A program made the position numbers and the translations under genes. A stretch of 64,000 bases of DNA from Rhabdophis nuchalis. Lineage: Eukaryota > Chordata > Lepidosauria > Squamata > Natricidae. The notes below the pieces were generated by a model. The model searched no databases. It was not told the DNA's origin and was given only the letters and a program-made list of their open reading frames with translations. This document shows, piece by piece, positions 47,675 through 59,100 of the stretch. Every line of letters starts with the position of its first letter. Within the stretch, counting starts at the first letter, position 1. The stretch covers positions 113,954,110-114,018,109 of the forward strand of contig CM077647.1 of NCBI GenBank assembly GCA_039707465.1, read 5' to 3'.

Positions 47675-49629
47675 TAATACTTACTCCCCTTTTTTGGCCA
47701 ATACTTACTCCTCCTTTTTTGGTGAATACTTACGACTCTTTTTTTGGCCAATACTCCTCTTTTTTGGCCAACACTAATTCCTTTTTTTTAACCAATACTT
47801 ACTCCTCTTTTTATGGACAATACTTACTCTTTTTATGGTGAATACATATTCCTTTTTTTAATGCAAATACTTACACCTCTTTTTTTGACCAATACTTAAT
47901 CCTCCTTTTTTGTCCAATACTTTCTCCAGTTTTTTTGGCCAATACTTACTCCTCCTTTTTTGGCCAATACTTACTCCTCCTTTTTTAGCTAATACTTAAT
48001 CCTCTTTTTTTGACCAATACTTACTCCTCCTTTTTGAACCAATACTCCTCTTTTATTGGCCAATATTTACTCCTCTTTTTTGGGCCAACACTCCTCTTTT
48101 TTTGGCCAATACTCCTCTTTTATTGGCCAATATTTATTCCTCTTTTTTTGGCCAATACTCCTCTTTTTTGGCCAATACTTACTCCTCTTTTTTTCGCCAA
48201 TGCTCCTCTTTTTTTGGCCAATACTTACTCCTCTTTTTTTGACCAATACTTACCCCTCTTTTTTTGGCCAATACGCCTCTTTTTTGGCCAATACGTACTC
48301 CTCTTTTTTTGACCAATACTTACCCCTCTTTTTTTAGCCAATACTCCTCTTTTATTGGCCAATATTTACTCCTCTTTTTTTGGCCAATACTTACTCCTCT
48401 TTTTTTCGCCAATGCTCCTCTTTTTTTGGCCAATACTTACTCCTCTTTTTTTGACCAATACTTACCCCTCTTTTTTTGGCCAATACGCCTCTTTTTTGGC
48501 CAATACGTACTCCTCTTTTTTTGACCAATACTTACCCCTCTTTTTTTAGCCAATACTCCTCTTTTATTGGCCAATATTTACTCCTCTTTTTTTGGCCAAT
48601 ACTCCTCTGTAATTGGCCAATATTTACTCCTCTTTTTTTGGCCAATACTCCTCTTTTTTGGCCAATACTTACTCCTCTTTTTTTGGCCAATACTCCTCTT
48701 TTTTGGCCAATATTTACTCCTGTTTTTTTGACCAATACTTACCCCTCCTTTTTTGGACAATACTTATTCCTCTTTTTTTGGCCAACACTTATTCCTCTTT
48801 TTATGGCCAATACTTGTACTCCTATTTTTTTGGGCAATACTTACTCCCCTTTTTTGCCCAATACTAATTCCTTTTGTTTTTTACCAATACTTACCCCTCT
48901 TTTATTGGCCAATACTTACTCCCCTTGTAGACAATACTTACTCCTCCATTTTTGGCCAATACTTACTACTCTTTTTTAGGCCAATACTCCTCTTTTTTGG
49001 CCAACCCTAATTCCTTTTTTTAAAACCAATACTTACCCCTCTTTTTTTGGCCAATACTTATTCCTCTTTTTATGGCCAATATTTGTACTCCTACATTTTT
49101 GGCCAATACTTACTCCCCCTTTTTGGCCAATTCTAATTCCTTTTTTTTACCAATACTTACCCCTCTTTTTTTGTCCAACACTACTCTTTTATTGGCCAAT
49201 ACTTACTCCTTCTTTTTTGGGCAATACTTACTTCTCCTTTTTTGGGGAAATAATTAACCCTCTTTTTTTGGCCACACTCCTCTTTTTATGGCTAATACTT
49301 ACTCCCCTTTTTTGGCCAATACTTACTCCTCCTTTTTTGGTGAATACTTACGACTCTTTTTTTGGCCAATACTCCTCTTTTATTGGCCAATATTTACTCC
49401 TCTTTTTTTGGCCAATACTCCTCTTTTTTGGCCAACACTAATTCCTTTTTTTTAACCAATACTTACTCCTCTTTTTTGGCCAATACTTACTCCTCTTTTT
49501 ATGGACAATACTTACTCTTTTTATGGTGAATACATATTCCTTTTTTTAATGCAAATACTTACACCTCTTTTTTTGACCAATACTTAATCCTCCTTTTTTG
49601 TCCAATACTTTCTCCAGTTTTTTTGGCCA

Positions 49630-52355
49630 ATACTTACTCCTCCTTTTTTGGCCAATACTTACTCCTCCTTTTTTAGCTAATACTTAATCCTCTTTTTTTG
49701 ACCAATACTTACTCCTCCATTTTGAACCAATACTCCTCTTTTATTGGCCAATATTTACTCCTCTTTTTTGGGCCAATACTCCTCTTTTTTTGGCCAATAC
49801 TCCTCTTTTATTGGCCAATATTTATTCCTCTTTTTTTGGCCAATACTCCTCTTTTTTGGCCAATACTTACTCCTCTTTTTTTCGCCAATGCTCCTCTTTT
49901 TTTGGCCAATACTGACTCCTCTTTTTTTGACCAATACTTACCCCTCTTTTTTTTGGCCAATACGCCTCTTTTTTGGCCAATACGTACTCCTCTTTTTTTG
50001 ACCAATCCTTACCCCTCTTTTTTTAGCCAATACTCCTCTTTTATTGGCCAATATTTACTCCTCTTTTTTTGGCCAATACTCCTCTTTTTTGGCCAATACT
50101 TACTCCTCTTTTTTTGGCCAATACTCCTCTTTTTTGGCCAATATTTACTCCTCTTTTTTTGACCAATACTCCTCTTTTTTGGCCAATACTTACTCCTCTT
50201 TTTTTGGCCAATACTCCTCTTTTATTGGCCAATATTTACTCCTCTTTTTTTGGCCAATACTCCTCTTTTTTGACCAATCCTTACCCCTCTTTTTTTAGCC
50301 AATACTCCTCTTTTATTGGCCAATATTTACTCCTCTTTTTTTGGCCAATACTCCTCTTTTTTGGCCAATACTTACTCCTCTTTTTTTGGCAAATACTCCT
50401 CTTTTTTGGCCAATATTTACTCCTCTTTTTTTTACCAATACTTACCCCTCCTTTTTTGGACAATACTTATTCCTCTTTTTTTGGCCAACACTTATTCCTC
50501 TTTTTTGGCCAATACGTACTCCTCTTTTTTTGACCAATACTTACCCCTCTTTTTTTAGCCAATACTCCCCTTTTATTGGCCAATATTTACTCCTCTTTTT
50601 TTGGCCAATACTCCTCTGTAATTGGCCAATATTTACTCCTCTTTTTTTGGCCAATACTGCTCTTTTTTGGCCAATACTTACTCCTCTTTTTTTGGCCAAT
50701 ACTCCTCTTTTTTGGCCAATATTTACTCCTCTTTTTTTGACCAATACTTACCCCTCTTTTTTTGGCCAATACGCCTCTTTTTTGGCCAATACGTACTCCT
50801 CTTTTTTTGACCAATACTTACCCCTCTTTTTTTAGCCAATACTCCTCTTTTATTGGCCAATATTTACTCCTCTTTTTTTGGCCAATACTCCTCTGTAATT
50901 GCCCAAAATTTACTCCTCTTTTTTTGGCCAATACTCCTCTTTTTTGGCCAATACTTACTCCTCTTTTTTTGGCCAATACTCCTCTTTTTTGGCCAATATT
51001 TACTCCTCTTTTTTTGACCAATACTTACCCCTCCTTTTTTGGACAATACTTATTCCTCTTTTTTTGGCCAACACTTATTCCTCTTTTTATGGCCAATACT
51101 TGTACTCCTATTTTTTTGGGCAATACTTACTCCCCTTTTTTGCCCAATACTAATTCCTTTTGTTTTTTACCAATACTTACCCCTCTTTTATTGGCCAATA
51201 CTTACTCCCCTTGTAGACAATACTTACTCCTCCATTTTTGGCCAATACTTACTACTCTTTTTTAGGCCAATACTCCTCTTTTTTGGCCAACCCTAATTCC
51301 TTTTTTTTAAACCAATACTTACCCCTCTTTTTTTGGCCAATACTTATTCCTCTTTTTATGGCCAATATTTGTACTCCTACATTTTTGGCCAATACTTACT
51401 CACCCTTTTTCGCCAATACTAATTCCTTTTTTTTACCAATACTTACCCCTCTTTTTTTGTCCAACACTACTCTTTTTATGGCTAATACTTACTCCTCCTT
51501 TTTTGGCCAATACTTACTCCTCCTTTTTTAGCTAATACTTAATCCTCTTTTTTTGACCAATACTTACTCCTCCATTTTGAACCAATACTCCTCTTTTATT
51601 GGCCAATATTTACTCCTCTTTTTTGGGCCAATACTCCTCTTTTTTTGGCCAATACTCCTCTTTTATTGGCCAATATTTATTCCTCTTTTTTTGGCCAATA
51701 CTCCTCTTTTTTGGCCAATACTTACTCCTCTTTTTTTCGCCAATGCTCCTCTTTTTTTGGCCAATACTGACTCCTCTTTTTTTGACCAATACTTACCCCT
51801 CTTTTTTTTGGCCAATACGCCTCTTTTTTGGCCAATACGTACTCCTCTTTTTTTGACCAATCCTTACCCCTCTTTTTTTAGCCAATACTCGTCTTTTATT
51901 GGCCAATATTTACTCCTCTTTTTTTGGCCAATACTCCTCTTTTTTGGCCAATACTTACTCCTCTTTTTTTGGCCAATACTCCTCTTTTTTGGCCAATATT
52001 TACTCCTCTTTTTTTGACCAATACTCCTCTTTTTTGGCCAATACTTACTCCTCTTTTTTTGGCCAATACTCCTCTTTTATTGGCCAATATTTACTCCTCT
52101 TTTTTTGGCCAATACTCCTCTTTTTTGACCAATCCTTACCCCTCTTTTTTTAGCCAATACTCCTCTTTTATTGGCCAATATTTACTCCTCTTTTTTTGGC
52201 CAATACTCCTCTTTTTTGGCCAATACTTACTCCTCTTTTTTTGGCCAATACTCCTCTTTTTTGGCCAATATTTACTCCTCTTTTTTTTACCAATACTTAC
52301 CCCTCCTTTTTTGGACAATACTTATTCCTCTTTTTTTGGCCAACACTTATTCCTC
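49630..52355 (+). repeat. 1855-bp-offset HOR duplication
   Basis: About 870 bp at 49630-50500 match 51485-52355 at an offset of 1855 bp. Shared rare variants include tcctccattttgaacc, accaatactgactcc, a T8 run before ggccaatacgcc and gaccaatccttacc. A few single-base differences (gtcttttattgg at 51891, ggcaaatactcc at 50389) show they are separate copies rather than one sequence entered twice. Confidence 0.8.
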
Positions 52356-55300
52356 TTTTTATGGCCAATACTTGTACTCCTATTTTTTGGGGCAATACTT
52401 ACTCCCCTTTTTTGCCCAATACTAATTCCTTTTGTTTTTTACCAATACTTACCCCTCTTTTATTGGCCAATACTTACTCCCCTTGTAGACAATACTTACT
52501 CCTCCATTTTTGGCCAATACTTACTACTCTTTTTTAGGCCAATACTCCTCTTTTTTGGCCAACCCTAATTCCTTTTTTTAAAACCAATACTTACCCCTCT
52601 TTTTTTGGCCAATACTTATTCCTCTTTTTATGGCCAATATTTGTACTCCTACATTTTTGGCCAATACTTACTCCCCCTTTTTGGCCAATACTAATTCCTT
52701 TTTTTTACCAATACTTACCCCTCTTTTTTTGTCCAACACTACTCTTTTATTGGCCAATACTTACTCCTTCTTTTTTGGGCAATACTTACTTCTCCTTTTT
52801 TGGGGAAATAATTAACCCTCTTTTTTTGGCCACACTCCTCTTTTTATGGCTAATACTTACTCCCCTTTTTTGGCCAATACTTACTCCTCCTTTTTTGGTG
52901 AATACTTACGACTCTTTTTTTGGCCAATACTCCTCTTTTATTGGCCAATATTTACTCCTCTTTTTTTGGCCAATACTCCTCTTTTTTGGCCAACACTAAT
53001 TCCTTTTTTTTAACCAATACTTACTCCTCTTTTTTGGCCAATACTTACTCCTCTTTTTATGGCCAATACTTACTCTTTTTATGGTGAATACATATTCCTT
53101 TTTTTAATGCAAATACTTACACCTCTTTTTTTGACCAATACTTAATCCTCTTTTTTTGTCCAATACTTTCTCCAGTTTTTTTGGCCAATACTTACTCCTC
53201 CTTTTTTAGCTAATACTTAATCCTCTTTTTTTGACCAATACTTACTCCTCCTTTTTGAACCAATACTCCTCTTTTATTGGCCAATATTTACTCCTCTTTT
53301 TTGGGCCAATACTCCTCTTTTTTTGGCCAATACTCCTCTTTTATTGGCCAATATTTATTCCTCTTTTTTTGGCCAATACTCCTCTTTTTTGGCCAATACT
53401 TACTCCTCTTTTTTTCACCAATGCTCCTCTTTTTTTGGCCAATACTTACTCCTCTTTTTTTGACCAATACCTACCCCTCTTTTTTTGGCCAATACGCCTC
53501 TTTTTTGGCCAATACGTACTCCTCTTTTTTTGACCAATACTTACCCCTCTTTTTTTAGCCAATACTCCTCTTTTATTGGCCAATATTTACTCCTCTTTTT
53601 TTGGCCAATACTCCTCTGTAATTGGCCAATATTTACTCCTCTTTTTTTGGCCAATACTGCTCTTTTTTGGCCAATACTTACTCCTCTTTTTTTGGCCAAT
53701 ACTCCTCTTTTTTGGCCAATATTTACTCCTCTTTTTTTGACCAATACTTACCCCTCTTTTTTTGGCCAATACGCCTCTTTTTTGGCCAATACGTACTCCT
53801 CTTTTTTTGACCAATACTTACCCCTCTTTTTTTAGCCAATACTCCTCTTTTATTGGCCAATATTTACTCCTCTTTTTTTGGCCAATACTCCTCTGTAATT
53901 GCCCAAAATTTACTCCTCTTTTTTTGGCCAATACTCCTCTTTTTTGGCCAATACTTACTCCTCTTTTTTTGGCCAATACTCCTCTTTTTTGGCCAATATT
54001 TACTCCTCTTTTTTTGACCAATACTTACCCCTCCTTTTTTGGACAATACTTATTCCTCTTTTTTTGGCCAACACTTATTCCTCTTTTTATGGCCAATACT
54101 TGTACTCCTATTTTTTTGGGCAATACTTACTCCCCTTTTTTGCCCAATACTAATTCCTTTTGTTTTTTACCAATACTTACCCCTCTTTTATTGGCCAATA
54201 CTTACTCCCCTTGTAGACAATACTTACTCCTCCATTTTTGGCCAATACTTACTACTCTTTTTTAGGCCAATACTCCTCTTTTTTGGCCAACCCTAATTCC
54301 TTTTTTTTAAACCAATACTTACCCCTCTTTTTTTGGCCAATACTTATTCCTCTTTTTATGGCCAATATTTGTACTCCTACATTTTTGGCCAATACTTACT
54401 CCCCCTTTTTGGCCAATACTAATTCCTTTTTTTTACCAATACTTACCCCTCTTTTTTTGTCCAACACTACTCTTTTATTGGCCAATACTTACTCCTTCTT
54501 TTTTGGGCAATACTTACTTCTCCTTTTTTGGGGAAATAATTAACCCTCTTTTTTTGGCCACACTCCTCTTTTTATGGCTAATACTTACTCCCCTTTTTTG
54601 GCCAATACTTACTCCTCCTTTTTTGGTGAATACTTACGACTCTTTTTTTGGCCAATACTCCTCTTTTATTGGCCAATATTTACTCCTCTTTTTTTGGCCA
54701 ATACTCCTCTTTTTTGGCCAACACTAATTCCTTTTTTTTAACCAATACTTACTCCTCTTTTTTGGCCAATACTTACTCCTCTTTTTATGGCCAATACTTA
54801 CTCTTTTTATGGTGAATACATATTCCTTTTTTTAATGCAAATACTTACACCTCTTTTTTTGACCAATACTTAATCCTCTTTTTTTGTCCAATACTTTCTC
54901 CAGTTTTTTTGGCCAATACTTACTCCTCCTTTTTTGGCCAATACTTACTCCTCCTTTTTTAGCTAATACTTAATCCTCTTTTTTTGACCAATACTTACTC
55001 CTCCTTTTTGAACCAATACTCCTCTTTTATTGGCCAATATTTACTCCTCTTTTTTGGGCCAATACTCCTCTTTTTTTGGCCAATACTCCTCTTTTATTGG
55101 CCAATATTTATTCCTCTTTTTTTGGCCAATACTCCTCTTTTTTGGCCAATACTTACTCCTCTTTTTTTCACCAATGCTCCTCTTTTTTTGGCCAATACTT
55201 ACTCCTCTTTTTTGACCAATACCTACCCCTCTTTTTTTGGCCAATACGCCTCTTTTTTGGCCAATACGTACTCCTCTTTTTTTGACCAATACTTACCCCT

Positions 55301-56172
55301 CTTTTTTTAGCCAATACTCCTCTTTTATTGGCCAATATTTACTCCTCTTTTTTTGGCCAATACTCCTCTGTAATTGGCCAATATTTACTCCTCTTTTTTT
55401 GGCCAATACTGCTCTTTTTTGGCCAATACTTACTCCTCTTTTTTTGGCCAATACTCCTCTTTTTTGGCCAATATTTACTCCTCTTTTTTTGACCAATACT
55501 TACCCCTCTTTTTTTGGCCAATACGCCTCTTTTTTGGCCAATACGTACTCCTCTTTTTTTGACCAATACTTACCCCTCTTTTTTTAGCCAATACTCCTCT
55601 TTTATTGGCCAATATTTACTCCTCTTTTTTTGGCCAATACTCCTCTGTAATTGCCCAAAATTTACTCCTCTTTTTTTGGCCAATACTCCTCTTTTTTGGC
55701 CAATACTTACTCCTCTTTTTTTGGCCAATACTCCTCTTTTTTGGCCAATATTTACTCCTCTTTTTTTGACCAATACTTACCCCTCCTTTTTTGGACAATA
55801 CTTATTCCTCTTTTTTTGGCCAACACTTATTCCTCTTTTTATGGCCAATACTTGTACTCCTATTTTTTTGGGCAATACTTACTCTCCTTTTTTGCCCAAT
55901 ACTAATTCCTTTTGTTTTTTACCAATACTTACCCCTCTTTTATTGGCCAATACTTACTCCCCTTGTAGACAATACTTACTCCTCCATTTTTGGCCAATAC
56001 TTACTACTCTTTTTTAGGCCAATACTCCTCTTTTTTGGCCAACCCTAATTCCTTTTTTTTAAACCAATACTTACCCCTCTTTTTTTGGCCAATACTTATT
56101 CCTCTTTTTATGGCCAATATTTGTACTCCTACATTTTTGGCCAATACTTACTCACCCTTTTTCGCCAATACT
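50587..56172 (+). repeat. Three HOR copies at offsets 3000 and 1752
   Basis: The segment 50587-51420 recurs at 53587-54420 (offset exactly 3000) and at 55339-56172 (a further 1752). All three share the rare variants gcccaaaatttactcc and ggccaatactgctc. Copies one and three also share ctcaccctttttcgcc, which the middle copy lacks (it has ctccccctttttggcc). This points to gene conversion or a more complex duplication order. Confidence 0.78.
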
Positions 56173-59100
56173 AATTCCTTTTTTTTACCAATACTTACCC
56201 CTCTTTTTTTGTCCAACACTACTCTTTTTATGGCTAATACTTACTCCCCTTTTTTGGCCAATACTTACTCCTCCTTTTTTGGTGAATAACAACGACTCTT
56301 TTTTTGGCCAATACTCCTCTTTTATTGGCCAATATTTACTCCTCTTTTTTTGGCCAATACTCCTCTTTTTTGGCCAACACTAATTCCTTTTTTTTAACCA
56401 ATACTTATTCCTCTTTTTTGGCCAATACTTACTCTTCTTTTTATGGCCAATACTTACTCTTTTCATGGTGAATACATATTCCTTTTTTTAATGCAAATAC
56501 TTACACCTCTTTTTTTGACCAATACTTAATCCTCCTTTTTTGTCCAATACTTTCTCCAGTTTTTTTGGCCAATACTTACTCCTCCTTTTTATGGCCAATA
56601 TTTGTACTCCTACATTTTTGGCCAATACTTACTCCCCCTTTTTGGCCAATACTAATTCCTTTTTTTTACCAATACTTACCCCTCTTTTTTTGTCCAACAC
56701 TACTCTTTTATTGGCCAATACTTACTCCTTCTTTTTTGGGCAATACTTACTTCTCCTTTTTTGGGGAAATAATTAACCCTCTTTTTTTGGCCACACTCCT
56801 CTTTTTATGGCTAATACTTACTCCCCTTTTTTGGCCAATACTTACTCCTCTTTTTTTGACCAATACTTACCCCTCTTTTTTTAGCCAATACTCCTCTTTT
56901 TTGGCCAATATTTACTCCTCTTTTTTTGGCCAATACTCCTCTTTTTTTGACCAATACTTACCCCTCTTTTTTTGACCAATACTTACCCCTCTTTTTTTAG
57001 CCAATACTCCTCTTTTATTGGCCAATATTTACTACTCTTTTTTGGGCCAATACTCCTCTTTTATTGGCCAATATTTATTTCTTTTTTTTGGCCAATACTC
57101 CTCGTTTTTGGTCAATACTTACTCCTCTTTTTTTGACCAATACTAACCTCTTTTTTTTTAGCCAATACTCCTCTTTTATTTGCCAATATTTACTCCTTTT
57201 TTTTGGCCAATACTCCTCTTTTATTGGCCAAAATTTACTCCTCTTTTTTTGGCCAATACTCCTCTTTTTTGGCCAACACTAATTCCTTTTTTTAACCAAT
57301 ATTACCCTTCTTTTTTTGGCCAATGTTTAAACCTTCTTTTTCCGCCAATACTTACTCCTTTTATATGACCAATTCTTACCCCTCCTTTTTTGGACAATAC
57401 TTGTTCCTCTTTTTATGGCCAACACTTATTCCTCTTTTTATGGCCAATACTTACTCCCCTTTTTGGCCAATACTTACTCCTCCTTTTTTGGTGAATACTT
57501 ACTACTCTTTTTTAGGCCAATACTCCTCTTTTTTGGCCAACCCTAATTCCTTTTTTTAAAACCAATACTTACCCCTCTTTTTTTGGCCAATACTTATTCC
57601 TCTTTTTATGGCCAATATTTGTACTCCTACATTTTTGGCCAATACTTACTCCCCCTTTTTGGCCAATTCTAATTCCTTTTTTTTACCAATACTTACCCCT
57701 CTTTTTTTGTCCAACACTACTCTTTTATTGGCCAATACTTACTCCTTCTTTTTTGGGCAATACTTACTTCTCCTTTTTTGGGGAAATAATTAACCCTCTT
57801 TTTTTGGCCACACTCCTCTTTTTATGGCTAATACTTACTCCCCTTTTTTGGCCAATACTTACTCCTCCTTTTTTTGTGAATACTTACGACTCTTTTTTTG
57901 GCCAATACTCCTCTTTTATTGGCCAATATTTACTCCTCTTTTTTTGGCCAATACTCCTCTTTTTTGGCCAACACTAATTCCTTTTTTTTAACCAATACTT
58001 ACTCCTCTTTTTTGGCCAATACTTACTCCTCTTTTTATGGCCAATACTTACTCTTTTTATGGTGAATACATATTCCTTTTTTTAATGCAAATACTTACAC
58101 CTCTTTTTTTGACCAATACTTAATCCTCCTTTTTTGTCCAATACTTTCTCCAGTTTTTTTGGCCAATACTTACTCCTCCTTTTTTGGCCAATACTTACTC
58201 CTCCTTTTTTAGCTAATACTTAATCCTCTTTTTTTGACCAATACTTACTCCTCCTTTTTGAACCAATACTCCTCTTTTATTGGCCAATATTTACTCCTCT
58301 TTTTTGGGCCAATACTCCTCTTTTTTTGGCCAATACTCCTCTTTTATTGGCCAATATTTATTCCTCTTTTTTTGGCCAATACTCCTCTTTTTTGGCCAAT
58401 ACTTACTCCTCTTTTTTTCGCCAATGCTCCTCTTTTTTTGGCCAATACTTACTCCTCTTTTTTTGACCAATACTTACCCCTCTTTTTTTTGGCCAATACG
58501 CCTCTTTTTTGGCCAATACGTACTCCTCTTTTTTTGACCAATCCTTACCCCTCTTTTTTTAGCCAATACTCCTCTTTTATTGGCCAATATTTACTCCTCT
58601 TTTTTTGGCCAATACTCCTCTTTTTTGGCCAATACTTACTCCTCTTTTTTTGGCCAATACTCCTCTTTTTTGGCCAATATTTACTCCTCTTTTTTTGACC
58701 AATACTTACCCCTCCTTTTTTGGACAATACTTATTCCTCTTTTTTTGGCCAACACTTATTCCTCTTTTTATGGCCAATACTTGTACTCCTATTTTTTGGG
58801 GCAATACTTACTCCCCTTTTTTGCCCAATACTAATTCCTTTTGTTTTTTACCAATACTTACCCCTCTTTTATTGGCCAATACTTACTCCCCTTGTAGACA
58901 ATACTTACTCCTCCATTTTTGGCCAATACTTACTACTCTTTTTTAGGCCAATACTCCTCTTTTTTGGCCAACCCTAATTCCTTTTTTTAAAACCAATACT
59001 TACCCCTCTTTTTTTGGCCAATACTTATTCCTCTTTTTATGGCCAATATTTGTACTCCTACATTTTTGGCCAATACTTACTCCCCCTTTTTGGCCAATAC

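Larger units (their letters stand above)
28861..48072 (+). repeat. 6404-bp tandem triplication (LINE plus satellite)
   Basis: Every landmark in this interval recurs at exactly +6404 bp: ORF2 stops at 32083, 38487 and 44891; HOR landmarks at 30237, 36641 and 43045; short HOR at 35202, 41606 and 48010. The period holds from about 28861 to about 48072, which is three complete units. Each unit has 2984 bp of LINE and 3420 bp of satellite. At the right edge (about 48078) the sequence leaves the short HOR form (ggccaacacttatt) for the ordinary one (gggccaacactcc). Confidence 0.9.

Noticed and set aside
28861..48072. Treating the exact 6404-bp triplication purely as an assembly error
   Set aside because: It cannot be excluded, but copy 2 has at least one private base and copies 1 and 5 show intermediate divergence, which fits real duplication better. 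Read support would decide.
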